From Croceivirga sp. (lineage in GTDB: Bacteria; Bacteroidota; Bacteroidia; Flavobacteriales; Flavobacteriaceae), in NCBI GenBank assembly GCA_028284285.1, contig JANQSA010000047.1, positions 1 through 64,000 of the forward strand: DNA of 64,000 bases. The letters are read 5' to 3'. Shown piece after piece: positions 39,826 to 49,834 of the stretch. The position numbers and the translations under genes are program-made. Numbering within the stretch: the stretch's first letter is position 1; each line of letters begins with the position of its first letter. The notes under the pieces were generated by a model. It was not told the DNA's origin. It saw nothing but the letters and a program-made list of their open reading frames with translations, and made no database searches.

Positions 39826-39915
39826 TTATTCAGCCAAAAAATGGGGATACTCTTCCAGGTTTGTGTATCCGTTGGAATTAACATCACCAGAAAACTGTAA
39901 AGCATTGTAGTGCAT
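39826..39915 (-). pseudogene. Possible C-terminal tail relic of an EF-hand/dockerin-tailed lyase, abutting the cysN stop codon
   Basis: MHYNALQFSGDVNSNGYTNLEEYPHFLAE*; compare FDGDGYENIEEYLNQ at the end of 31196..32992. Confidence 0.4.
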
Positions 39916-41172
39916 CTAAACTATCATCCCGGCTGCCACGGTTTCATTGGTATTTTCGTCGATTAGAATAATGCTACCAGTGGTCCTGTTTTCCCTATAA
40001 GAATCAACCATTAGCGGTTTGGTGGTACGAATTCTGACTTTGCTGATATCATTCATATTCAGTGTTGTATCATCTGCTTTTCTCCCAAGGGTGTTGATGT
40101 CAATCTTGTAAATGATTTCTTTAATCATAGCAGTCTGCTCATTTGAAGTATGTCTTATGGCGTATTTAGCTCTGGGTTTGGCCGATTCGTTGTTGAGCCA
40201 ACAAAGCATTACCTCGATATCCTGGGAGGTAGTAGGTTTATTGTTGGACCGAACGATCATATCGCCTCTACTAACGTCAATATCATCTTCCAATGTCATC
40301 GCTATAGAAATTGAAGCAAATGCCTCTTGCAATTCACCGGCGGGACCATGGATGGATTTGATTGTCGAGGTAAAGCCGGATGGCATCACTGTAATCTCGT
40401 CGCCAATTCTAAAAATCCCACTTGAGATCCTGCCGGCATACCCTCTGTAATCAATAAACCCCTCCCTTTGAGGACGGAGTACGGTTTGCACCGGAAATCT
40501 TGCATCAACCTTGTTCAGATCGCTGCTGATATGCATGGTTTCCAAAGTGTGCAATAAGGGGGCACCTTGATACCAAGACATGTTTTCTGAACGATTGACC
40601 ACATTATCACCCAAAAGTGCGCTTATGGGAATAAAGCGGATGTCAGTGACTAAAAGCTTGGATGAAAATTCTTCAAATTGCCTTGAAATGGTATCGTAGA
40701 CCGCTTCTTTAAAATCTACCAAATCCATTTTATTGATACAGACTATAATATGAGGTATTTGAAGTAAAGAAGCTATAAAGGCATGCCTCTTGGTTTGTTC
40801 TATTACTCCATGACGCGCATCTACCAAAATAATTGCCGCATTGGCTGTTGATGCACCGGTAACCATATTTCGGGTATATTGTATATGCCCGGGTGTGTCA
40901 GCAATAATAAACTTACGTTTAGGGGTTGTAAAATAGCGGTAAGCGACGTCAATGGTAATGCCCTGTTCCCTTTCATCACGAAGTCCGTCGGTGAACAGTG
41001 CAAGATCCAAGCTATCATGGCCTTTCTTTTTGCTGGTATCCGTAATGGCCTCGAGTTGATCTTCAAAAATTGATTTTGAGTCGTAAAGCAGCCTTCCTAT
41101 CAGTGTGCTTTTACCATCATCAACGCTTCCTGCGGTAGTAAATCGCAATAATTGATTGTTGTTTGTTACCAT
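39916..41172 (-). CDS. cysN: Sulfate adenylyltransferase subunit 1 (GTPase)
   Basis: RFTTAGSVDDGKSTLIGRLLYDSK, DTPGHIQYTRNMVTGAS, CINKMDLVDF; start taken at MVTNNNQ (41172). Confidence 0.95.
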   Translation of the reverse strand: MVTNNNQLLRFTTAGSVDDGKSTLIGRLLYDSKSIFEDQLEAITDTSKKKGHDSLDLALFTDGLRDEREQGITIDVAYRYFTTPKRKFIIADTPGHIQYTRNMVTGASTANAAIILVDARHGVIEQTKRHAFIASLLQIPHIIVCINKMDLVDFKEAVYDTISRQFEEFSSKLLVTDIRFIPISALLGDNVVNRSENMSWYQGAPLLHTLETMHISSDLNKVDARFPVQTVLRPQREGFIDYRGYAGRISSGIFRIGDEITVMPSGFTSTIKSIHGPAGELQEAFASISIAMTLEDDIDVSRGDMIVRSNNKPTTSQDIEVMLCWLNNESAKPRAKYAIRHTSNEQTAMIKEIIYKIDINTLGRKADDTTLNMNDISKVRIRTTKPLMVDSYRENRTTGSIILIDENTNETVAAGMIV

Positions 41173-41185
41173 GTTTCCAATTAGT

Positions 41186-42091
41186 TTAAAAATACCCTTG
41201 CTTTTTTCTATCCTCCATCGCCGTTTCTGATCTTTTGTCGTCACTTCGGTTACCGCGTTCGGTTTTTCGCATAGCCGATACCTCCTTTACAATTTTATCA
41301 ATAGTGTCGGCATCCGATTCAATACCTCCGGTTATGGTAATGTCTCCAAGGGTTCTAAACCGTATCTTTTTTGTTTCCACCGCTTCATCTTCCTCCAAAA
41401 TCAAAAACTCAGATTTCGGAATCCAGGAATCATTCCTCCAGACCACTTCGCGTTCATGGGCTAAATACAATGAAGGAATTTCTATTTTCTCTCTGGCAAT
41501 ATAATTCCAGACGTCCATTTCTGTCCAATTGCTTATAGGAAACGCCCTAAAATGTTCTCCTTCAAAGTGCCTTCCATTGAAGAGGTTCCATAGTTCGGGT
41601 CGTTGGTTCTTAGGGTCCCATTGTCCAAAATCGTCCCGATGCGAGAAAAATCGCTCTTTAGCTCTTGCCTTTTCTTCGTCTCGTCTACCACCTCCGATAG
41701 CGCAATCTACTTTATGGGATTCAATTGCATCGAGTAGCGTTGTGATCTGGAGTGCGTTTCTGGTAGCGTTCTTGCCTTTTTCTTCAGCCACCCTTCCCGT
41801 ATCTATTGACTCTTGAACAGAACCTACAATTAAACGGGCATCCAATTGTTTTATCAAGTCATCCCTAAATTTTATGGTTTCGGGAAAATTATGCCCGGTA
41901 TCCACATGCATTAAAGAAAAAGGGATCTTACTGGGGTGAAATGCCTTTTTGGCCAGATGGGTCACTACTATAGAATCTTTTCCTCCGGAAAAGAGAATAA
42001 CCGGATTCTGAAATTGCGCCCATACCTCGCGTAATACGTATATTGCCTCAGACTCGAGTTCATCGAGGTAATTTAAATAGTATTTACTCAT
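41186..42091 (-). CDS. cysD: Sulfate adenylyltransferase subunit 2
   Basis: YLDELESEAIYVLREVWAQFQNPVILFSGGKDSIVV; GGRRDEEKARAKERFFS; FPISNWTEMDVWNYI. Confidence 0.96.
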   Translation of the reverse strand: MSKYYLNYLDELESEAIYVLREVWAQFQNPVILFSGGKDSIVVTHLAKKAFHPSKIPFSLMHVDTGHNFPETIKFRDDLIKQLDARLIVGSVQESIDTGRVAEEKGKNATRNALQITTLLDAIESHKVDCAIGGGRRDEEKARAKERFFSHRDDFGQWDPKNQRPELWNLFNGRHFEGEHFRAFPISNWTEMDVWNYIAREKIEIPSLYLAHEREVVWRNDSWIPKSEFLILEEDEAVETKKIRFRTLGDITITGGIESDADTIDKIVKEVSAMRKTERGNRSDDKRSETAMEDRKKQGYF

Positions 42092-42686
42092 GTTCTTGGA
42101 GCCTTAGTTTATTTGTTATTCGATTATGGATCAGTTCTACAGACCCTTCCAAAGTATTCTTTTCGGTTACTTCCACATCAGGGGATTCGGGGGCTTCATA
42201 AGGCGCCGAAACACCGGTCATATTTTTAATTGTTCCCTCACGTGCTTTTTTGTACAATCCCTTTACATCTCTGCGCTCACATACTTCCAGACTGGTGTTG
42301 ACAAAAACTTCAAAATAATTGTCGGGTGCTACCGTATTTTTAATAAGATTCCGATCTTTTTTATAAGGGGCAACAAAAGCAGCAATCACTACCAGGCCCG
42401 CATCAATGAACAGCTTGGTTATCTCACCAATTCTTCGGTTATTTTCCGAACGATCTTCAGGGCTGAATCCCAGATCTTTGTTGATCCCTTTTCGCACATT
42501 ATCACCATCGAGAACATAGGTTTTGATTCCCTCCGAAACCAAACGCTGTTCCAGAGCATTAGCAATGGTGGATTTTCCCGAACCGGAAAGCCCCGTCAAA
42601 AATATTAAAAAAGAATTGTGCGAATTGTTTCTTCTTCTTTCCTTTCGGGTAATTCCGTAAGTGTGCGTTATGATATTTTTCGCCAT
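42084..42686 (-). CDS. cysC: Adenylylsulfate kinase
   Basis: FLTGLSGSGKSTIANALEQRL, VLDGDNVRKGINKDLGFSPEDRSENNRRIGE, GVSAPYEAPESPDV. Confidence 0.95.
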   Translation of the reverse strand: MAKNIITHTYGITRKERRRNNSHNSFLIFLTGLSGSGKSTIANALEQRLVSEGIKTYVLDGDNVRKGINKDLGFSPEDRSENNRRIGEITKLFIDAGLVVIAAFVAPYKKDRNLIKNTVAPDNYFEVFVNTSLEVCERRDVKGLYKKAREGTIKNMTGVSAPYEAPESPDVEVTEKNTLEGSVELIHNRITNKLRLQEHE

Positions 42687-43099
42687 TTTTTTAATTTTAT
42701 CCGTTTGTCAAGGCCAAAATTAATTCGATACCATGCCCTCTCATGAAGGTAATACAGGATCATTTTTGTAATAACCTCAGCGAAACCGATTTTCAATCCG
42801 GTAAACGGGTTTCCCGTTATTAACCAGGATAACAAAATGGTATCCAATGTTCCCACTGCCCGCCATGAAAATGTTTTTAAAATGTGTCGCCTTTGACTAT
42901 TCACAACCTCGACCTTAAGCCAGGCCCGCTCATGAAAATAATATAATACCATCTTAGAAACCAATTCCACGGCTCCGATCTGCAACCCCATAAACGGGTC
43001 TCCGGTAATGACCCAGGAAAGCAAGATAGTATCCAAAGTACCTACAAAGCGCCAGGTAATGGTCTTGGCTAAATGTCTTTTGTACGAAACTTTTCGCAT
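42668..43099 (-). CDS. DUF2061 protein with two tandem copies of the domain
   Basis: Repeats HLAKTITWRFVGTLDTILLSWVITGDPFMGLQIGAVELVSKMVLYYFHERAW / HILKTFSWRAVGTLDTILLSWLITGNPFTGLKIGFAEVITKMILYYLHERAW. Confidence 0.88.
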   Translation of the reverse strand: MRKVSYKRHLAKTITWRFVGTLDTILLSWVITGDPFMGLQIGAVELVSKMVLYYFHERAWLKVEVVNSQRRHILKTFSWRAVGTLDTILLSWLITGNPFTGLKIGFAEVITKMILYYLHERAWYRINFGLDKRIKLKKWRKIS

Positions 43100-43101
43100 T
43101 G

Positions 43102-43905
43102 TTATTGTACTACAAAATGGCTGTTTAGTAAGCTTTCTTTATTGTATTTCAGTTCCTTATTTGTCTCTTTTGATATTACCCTGAGACCAACTGCATTACA
43201 GATGGCGTGACCTGCAGCCGTATCCCATTCCATAGTTGGGGCCAACCTTGGGTAGATATCCGCTTTGCCTTCTGCAACCAGACAAAACTTTAACGAGCTA
43301 CCTTTTGAAACAATCTCCACATCATCATATTTTGTTTTCAGCGCTGTCACAAAATTGATAGTATCATCGTTCATATGAGATCGGCTGCCTACTATTCGTA
43401 TTTTGTTTTCATCGGAAACTGAGGGTCTAATTTCATCTGCTTTGTTGAAGAGGTCATTTCGTATTTCGTGACCTTCATCCAGTACCGTTTTGTATGCTAT
43501 GCCATCTTTGACCCTGGCATAATACAATTCTCGGGTAACCGGTGTATAGATTACCCCTAAAATGGGTGTTCCTTCATGGCAAAGGGCTACATTGACCGTA
43601 AATTCCCCATTTCGCTTAATAAACTCTTTGGTTCCATCAAGAGGATCCACAATCCAACAGGTGCTCCAGGACTGGCGAGTAGATGACTTCTCGGTTCTGA
43701 CTTCCTCGCTAATTATGGGAAATGGGGTAGGGTTCAAATAGTCATTGATAATTTCACTTGATGCTAAATCGGCCGCCGTCAAAGGTGAAGCATCCTCCTT
43801 TACGGACACTGAATAATCATCATCATGGTAAATATCCAATATCGCCTTACCGGCATCTATTGAGGCGGTAATAGCAAGTTTAAAAAAATCGTTTTCTAAC
43901 GCCAT
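43102..43905 (-). CDS. cysQ: 3'(2'),5'-bisphosphate nucleotidase
   Basis: LTAADLASSEIIND, IISEEVRTE, WIVDPLDGTKEFIKRNGEFTVNVALC, EWDTAAGHAI; likely start MALENDF. Confidence 0.93.
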   Translation of the reverse strand: MALENDFFKLAITASIDAGKAILDIYHDDDYSVSVKEDASPLTAADLASSEIINDYLNPTPFPIISEEVRTEKSSTRQSWSTCWIVDPLDGTKEFIKRNGEFTVNVALCHEGTPILGVIYTPVTRELYYARVKDGIAYKTVLDEGHEIRNDLFNKADEIRPSVSDENKIRIVGSRSHMNDDTINFVTALKTKYDDVEIVSKGSSLKFCLVAEGKADIYPRLAPTMEWDTAAGHAICNAVGLRVISKETNKELKYNKESLLNSHFVVQ

Positions 43906-44048
43906 AAAACTCTTTTTAAGTATAAAATTCGTAAAATTGAGTATCAAAATCCATTATACAGGTATAAATACGACATAACGATTAAATATGTCGACAACAA
44001 ATAGGTTACTTCCCAAAAAAGACGCAAATTTTAAACATTTATTGTGAA

Positions 44049-45074
44049 TTATTGTGCGTGGTAGTTTTTATACCAATTTATAAATTGGGCTATACCTTCT
44101 TCTACGGGGGTATTGGGTTTATAATCATAGTCTTGTATAAGGTCGTCAACATTGGCCCAAGTTCTTAGTACATCTCCCGGTTGCATGGGGAGCATATCTT
44201 TTTTTGCGTTAACCCCAAGACACGCTTCAATCGCTTTAATAAAATCCATGAGTTTAACGGATTGATTATTCCCAATGTTGTAGACCTTATAGAGGATATT
44301 TCCAATTTTCTTGCTTTTTGGATCGGATTCAATAATTTTTACCACACCTTCTACAATATCGTCAATGTAGGTAAAATCACGTTCCAGTTTCCCATGATTA
44401 AAAACCTTAATGGGTTTGCCATTCAAGATAGCATCCGTGAACAGAAACATGGCCATATCAGGTCTGCCCCATGGGCCGTAAACTGTAAAAAAACGCAGAC
44501 CCGTAGTAGGAAGATCAAACAAGTGACTATAGGTATGTGCCATCAGTTCATTACTTTTTTTAGTAGCTGCATACAGGCTTACCGGATTATCTACCCGATC
44601 GCTGGTTTCAAATGGAACCTTTTCATTTGTTCCATATACACTGGAACTACTGGCATATACCAGATGTTTGATGTTATGGTGACGACAGGCTTCCAAAATA
44701 TTAAGAAACCCTACTACATTGCTATCTACATAAGCTCCCGGATTTTCCAGACTATAACGTACCCCGGCCTGTGCAGCCAGATTGCAGACAATATCAAAAG
44801 AACACGTACTGAATAATTCAGGGACATTTTGACGGTCTTCCAATGACATTCTTACGAAACGGAAATTATCGTAGGATGCACTTTGCACCATTTCATTTGC
44901 ATTTTGAGCCTTGTCTTTAGGAATGCCAAGCTCTTCTAGTCTATCAAATTTCAGCCCGGGGTCATAATAATCATTAATATTATCAAGGCCCACAACCTCA
45001 TGCCCTTTTTCCAAGAGGTTTTTTGATACATGAAAACCTATGAATCCGGCGGCGCCTGTTACCAATATTTTCAT
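44049..45074 (-). CDS. NAD-dependent epimerase (UDP-glucuronate 4-epimerase-like)
   Basis: [91 protein letters not shown]. Confidence 0.93.
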   Translation of the reverse strand: MKILVTGAAGFIGFHVSKNLLEKGHEVVGLDNINDYYDPGLKFDRLEELGIPKDKAQNANEMVQSASYDNFRFVRMSLEDRQNVPELFSTCSFDIVCNLAAQAGVRYSLENPGAYVDSNVVGFLNILEACRHHNIKHLVYASSSSVYGTNEKVPFETSDRVDNPVSLYAATKKSNELMAHTYSHLFDLPTTGLRFFTVYGPWGRPDMAMFLFTDAILNGKPIKVFNHGKLERDFTYIDDIVEGVVKIIESDPKSKKIGNILYKVYNIGNNQSVKLMDFIKAIEACLGVNAKKDMLPMQPGDVLRTWANVDDLIQDYDYKPNTPVEEGIAQFINWYKNYHAQ

Positions 45075-46468
45075 GATTGTCCTATTTTGTAGTATTTAAA
45101 ACCAATCTCGTTCATCTTCTCGGTGTCTAACAAGCGTCTGCCATCAAAGACAAACGCAGGTTTTGACATATTCTCAAAGATTTTTTGCCAGTCAAATGTT
45201 TTAAACTCATCCCATTCGGTTAAGATAGCCACAGCATGTGCCGCTTTAGTCGCCTCAATCGGGTCATTGACCACTTTTACCAATTCCTTGTTTAAATTGG
45301 GATCTCGGGTATTTAGATAGTCAAGGTCTGCGTACACTTGCTTTCCAGACACTTTGGGATCGTAGACAACGATTTCCGCTTTTTCGTCCAGTAATGCATC
45401 AGCTATGTAAATAGCTGCGGATTCCCTAGTGTCGTTGGTGTCCTTTTTGAATGCCCAACCATAAAAGACAATTTTCTTTCCCGAAACCGTATTATAAAGT
45501 GTGTTTATAATGTTTTCGGCGAAGCGTTGCTTCTGATAGTCGTTCATTAAGATCACCTGCTCCCAATAGTTGGCTACTTCATGCAAGGCATAACTTCTTG
45601 CAATGTACACCAGGTTAAGGATGTCTTTTTGAAAACAGGAACCTCCGAAACCAACGGACGCTTGCAAGAATTTTGAACCAATTCTGCTATCAAAACCAAT
45701 GGCTTTGGATACCTCTTGGATATTAGCATCTGTTTTTTCACATAATGCCGAAATCGAGTTAATAGAGGAAACCCTTTGGGCCAAAAATGCATTTGCCACA
45801 AGTTTGGAAAGCTCTGAAGACCATACGTTGGTCTGCAATATTTTCTCTTTGGGAAGCCAATGTTCATAGATCTTGCTTAACGCATCTTTAGCTTCCTGGC
45901 CGGAAGGTGTATCATCTCCACCTATCAGGACCCGATCAGCCTTGAGAAGATCGTTGATCGCCGTGCCCTCCGCTAAAAACTCCGGATTTGAAAGTATCTC
46001 ATAGTGCACATCGTTCCCGGTATTCTCCAATATGTTTTTTATGGCCCGGGCAGTCCTTACTGGGAGGGTAGATTTTTCCACTACTATTTTGTCATCCTTG
46101 GCTACCTTAGCAATATTTCGGGCACACAGTTCAATGTATTTCAGATCTGCCGCTTGTCCCTTCCCTTTTCCATAGGTTTTGGTCGGGGTATTTACGGAAA
46201 TAAAAATCATTTGGGCCTTGTCTATGGCCTCATCAATTTCTGTAGAAAAGAAAAGGTTTTTGTTTCGGTTCTCCGCAACAATTTCCTTTAGTCCAGGTTC
46301 ATAAATAGGAAGGTTTTCCAGATCGGTGGCATTCCAGTCAGCGATTCTCTTCTCATTGATATCCACAACAGTAATGTTTATTTCAGGACACTTGTTGGCG
46401 ATAACTGCCATGGTTGGTCCTCCAACATATCCCGCTCCAATACAGCAGATTTCCGTAATTTTTCTCAT
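45071..46468 (-). CDS. ugd: UDP-glucose 6-dehydrogenase, eukaryote-like subtype
   Basis: [106 protein letters not shown]. Confidence 0.95.
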   Translation of the reverse strand: MRKITEICCIGAGYVGGPTMAVIANKCPEINITVVDINEKRIADWNATDLENLPIYEPGLKEIVAENRNKNLFFSTEIDEAIDKAQMIFISVNTPTKTYGKGKGQAADLKYIELCARNIAKVAKDDKIVVEKSTLPVRTARAIKNILENTGNDVHYEILSNPEFLAEGTAINDLLKADRVLIGGDDTPSGQEAKDALSKIYEHWLPKEKILQTNVWSSELSKLVANAFLAQRVSSINSISALCEKTDANIQEVSKAIGFDSRIGSKFLQASVGFGGSCFQKDILNLVYIARSYALHEVANYWEQVILMNDYQKQRFAENIINTLYNTVSGKKIVFYGWAFKKDTNDTRESAAIYIADALLDEKAEIVVYDPKVSGKQVYADLDYLNTRDPNLNKELVKVVNDPIEATKAAHAVAILTEWDEFKTFDWQKIFENMSKPAFVFDGRRLLDTEKMNEIGFKYYKIGQS

Positions 46469-46733
46469 GGATTATTCTGATAATTTTGAGGTGCAAAGAT
46501 TAGTAAATAACTCTGCATTTAATAAAAAATTATCGACAAACTAATCTTTATTGAGCCAAAAGGTAAAGGTCACAACTTAATGGTCCTGACTTCCGACTTT
46601 TGAACCTGAAAAAGTCCTTTAGCCGATGTTTTTCAATTCTTAAACGAATTATCCTCAATTTTTGACTTTTAGAACAAAACTATGGCTAATTTGGCTTGGA
46701 ATTAGGGATCAAATCCTGTAGAACATTAACCTA

Positions 46734-47861
46734 GTGGAAACACAGACCAAGATTTGGCTTTCCTCCCCCCATATGGGAAGCAATGAACAAAATTATATTA
46801 ATGAAGCTTTTAGGACCAATTGGATAGCACCTTTGGGGCCTAATGTAACGGGCTTTGAAGATGCTATTGAAAAATACCTGGAAAATGAGGTATATGTTGC
46901 AGCATTGAGCTCTGGTACGGCAGCAATACATTTAGGTCTTAAAATTCTAGGCGTTGGTGCTGGGGACACGGTCCTATGTCAAAGTTTTACGTTCTCAGCT
47001 TCCGCCAACCCCATCCTGTATCTGGGGGCTCATCCGATATTTGTTGATAGTGAGCAGGAAACCTGGAATATTTCCCCCCAACTCTTGGAAGAAGCTGTTC
47101 AACAAAGTATACAGCGGGGAAAAAAACCTAAGGCCATAATTGCTGTACATCTTTATGGAATGCCTTACAAAGTACATGAAATCCATGCCATAGGCCAAAA
47201 ATATTCCATTCCAATATTGGAGGATAGTGCTGAAGCTCTGGGAAGTTCCTGGGAAGGAAGGAAATGTGGCACTTTTGGAGATATCGCTATACTTTCCTTC
47301 AACGGAAACAAAATTATTACTACTTCCGGTGGCGGAGCCCTGGTTTCCGCCAATAAAGCGTATAGTGATAAAGCGGTTTTTCTGGCTACTCAGGCAAGAG
47401 ACCATGCAGCACATTATCAACATTCTGAAATAGGGCATAACTATCGTATGAGCAACATCCTAGCTGGGATAGGCCGGGGCCAGATGGAAGTTTTGGAGGA
47501 TAGGGTCGCTGCTAGGCGCCGGAATTACGATTATTATATGGAACATCTCCAGAATCTGGAAGGGATATCCTTTATCCCGGAGTTGGAGGGAATGTTTTCC
47601 AATAGGTGGCTAAGTTGTATCCTAACGCCATCTTATGGAGCCAGGGAACAGATCCGTTTGGCGCTGGAAAACGAAAATATAGAATCAAGGCCTTTATGGA
47701 AACCCATGCATTTACAACCGGTCTTTGAAAAGGAAATACATTTTTCTGATGGAACATCTGAAGACCTATTTTCAAGAGGGCTATGTCTTCCCAGTGGTTC
47801 CAATCTAATATCCGATGATTTGGACCGAATAATTGAAATTATAAGATCTGTGGTAATATGA
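46734..47861 (+). CDS. DegT/DnrJ/EryC1/StrS family PLP-dependent aminotransferase (PglE-like); GTG start
   Basis: WLSSPHMGSNEQNYINEAFRTNWIAPLGPNVTGFEDAI; LSSGTAAIHLGLKILGV; LSFNGNKIITTSGGGAL; NYRMSNILAGIGRGQMEVL. Confidence 0.93.
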   Translation: METQTKIWLSSPHMGSNEQNYINEAFRTNWIAPLGPNVTGFEDAIEKYLENEVYVAALSSGTAAIHLGLKILGVGAGDTVLCQSFTFSASANPILYLGAHPIFVDSEQETWNISPQLLEEAVQQSIQRGKKPKAIIAVHLYGMPYKVHEIHAIGQKYSIPILEDSAEALGSSWEGRKCGTFGDIAILSFNGNKIITTSGGGALVSANKAYSDKAVFLATQARDHAAHYQHSEIGHNYRMSNILAGIGRGQMEVLEDRVAARRRNYDYYMEHLQNLEGISFIPELEGMFSNRWLSCILTPSYGAREQIRLALENENIESRPLWKPMHLQPVFEKEIHFSDGTSEDLFSRGLCLPSGSNLISDDLDRIIEIIRSVVI

Positions 47862-49798
47862 TTCAACATTACTTGACAAATACAGCTGAACGTTACGCTT
47901 CCAAATGGTTGGTGCTGGCCATTGATATCGCAATAGTGGCTTTTTCTTTTGTGCTGTCTTATTTCATTCGGTTCAATTTGACTTTTGACTTTGATGTTGA
48001 CAAGCTCTTTGTACAATTACCTTTAATTACACTGGTTGCATTGCTTTCTTTTCTGATAGTGGGTTCCTATAAAGGGGTAGTAAGGCATACGGGGGTGCGG
48101 GATGTATATAATATTTTCAATTCCATTTGTCTCGTAAGCATTCTTACGATCTTTTTGGTACTGGTTAACAGGAAATTGGCCATCGCTGATAATTTCACCA
48201 TTCCGTTATCCATAATTATCATCAATAGTTTAATTGCTTTTATAGCGTTGGTTTCTTCCCGATTTGTATTCAAATCGTTGTTTAAAAGTTTTGTCAACGA
48301 AAACGGATTCAATTCAACAAAAAATATTTTGATTTACGGTGCGGGAGAATCAGGAGTGCTGACCTATGGAGCTTTGACCAACCATACGAAAAGTAATGTA
48401 AAAGTAGTAGGGTATATTGATAAGGATAAAAAGAAGATTGGAAAGCTTATTAATGGTGTAAGGGTCTATGCTCCGGAGGATTTGAATGGGGATTTTATAC
48501 GTAAAAAGCGAATAGCAGAGGTAATTTTTTGTATCCAGAATATTGAACCCAAAAAGCTTAAGGAGCTTGTAGAAGGATTGGTAGATTTTCCGGTGCTGGC
48601 CAAAATTGTTCCTCCGGTAGAGGATTGGATAAATGGCGAATTACAAGCCTCGCAAATCAAAAATGTCCAGATTGAGGACCTTTTAAATAGAGCGCCGATA
48701 GCGATTGTAAATTCGAAAATTACGAAAGAAGTAAAGGGTAAGTGCATAGTTGTCACTGGAGGTGCAGGTTCAATAGGCAGTGAGATCGTCAGACAAATAT
48801 GTAACTATGAGTATCGCTCATTAGTAATTATTGATCAGGCAGAATCAGCATTGTATGACCTGCAACAAGAACTCAAGCAAAAGGGTTTTCATAATTTCAC
48901 ACCTATAGTTGGCGATGTTCGGGATAAAAAAAGGATGAATTTTCTTTTTGGAGAACACAAGCCTGACATGGTATTCCATGCAGCTGCTTACAAACATGTT
49001 CCTTTGATGGAATATAATTCATATGAAGCGATTAAAGTTAACATAGCGGGCACAAAAACTATTGCTGATTTATCTATTGCGCACGATGTGGAAAAATTTG
49101 TCCTTGTGTCCACAGACAAGGCGGTAAATCCGACCAATATTATGGGGGCCAGCAAGCGTATTGCAGAGATCTATGTGAGTTGTAAGCAGCGGGAGGGCAA
49201 TACCAAATTCATTATAACGCGTTTTGGCAATGTTTTAGGGTCTAATGGCTCGGTAATCCCCTTGTTTAGAAAACAAATTGAAAATGGTGGGCCACTTACG
49301 GTCACACATAAAGATATTACAAGGTATTTTATGACCATACCCGAAGCGTCTCAATTGGTGTTGGAAGCCGGAGCAATGGGTAAAGGAGGGGAGATTTTTA
49401 TTTTTGATATGGGCGAATCGGTTAAGATATATGATTTGGCACAAAACATGATAAAGTTATCCGGGTTAAAGTATCCGGATGACATTGATATTAAAATTAC
49501 TGGACTTAGACCGGGAGAAAAATTATATGAAGAATTGTTGGCAAATGGAGAAAATACATTACCGACATATCACAAAAAGATCAAAATTAGTAAAGCCAGA
49601 GAATTGAATTATGCAGAGTTGAGGTCGAAAATAGATGAGCTTTGTATCAGTAATATGTTTTTTAGTAAAGATACGGTTCGGCTTATGAAAAGCATAGTCC
49701 CTGAGTATATCTCCAAAAATTCCGAGCTTTGCAAATTGGATAAAAAAGAAAACACTAATTTTGAATCCGAATCTTCCTTAAAGGCCGTACAATCATAA
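47858..49798 (+). CDS. Membrane NDP-sugar 4,6-dehydratase (CapD/PglF/WbpM-like)
   Basis: N-terminal TMs; LIYGAGESGVLTYGAL; GKCIVVTGGAGSIGSEIVRQI; HAAAYKHVPLMEYNSYEAIKVNIAGT; STDKAVNPTNIMGASKR. Confidence 0.95.
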   Translation: MIQHYLTNTAERYASKWLVLAIDIAIVAFSFVLSYFIRFNLTFDFDVDKLFVQLPLITLVALLSFLIVGSYKGVVRHTGVRDVYNIFNSICLVSILTIFLVLVNRKLAIADNFTIPLSIIIINSLIAFIALVSSRFVFKSLFKSFVNENGFNSTKNILIYGAGESGVLTYGALTNHTKSNVKVVGYIDKDKKKIGKLINGVRVYAPEDLNGDFIRKKRIAEVIFCIQNIEPKKLKELVEGLVDFPVLAKIVPPVEDWINGELQASQIKNVQIEDLLNRAPIAIVNSKITKEVKGKCIVVTGGAGSIGSEIVRQICNYEYRSLVIIDQAESALYDLQQELKQKGFHNFTPIVGDVRDKKRMNFLFGEHKPDMVFHAAAYKHVPLMEYNSYEAIKVNIAGTKTIADLSIAHDVEKFVLVSTDKAVNPTNIMGASKRIAEIYVSCKQREGNTKFIITRFGNVLGSNGSVIPLFRKQIENGGPLTVTHKDITRYFMTIPEASQLVLEAGAMGKGGEIFIFDMGESVKIYDLAQNMIKLSGLKYPDDIDIKITGLRPGEKLYEELLANGENTLPTYHKKIKISKARELNYAELRSKIDELCISNMFFSKDTVRLMKSIVPEYISKNSELCKLDKKENTNFESESSLKAVQS

Positions 49799-49834
49799 AT
49801 TCTTTCAAGTTAAATTGTAAAATTTGTCCCCGGT

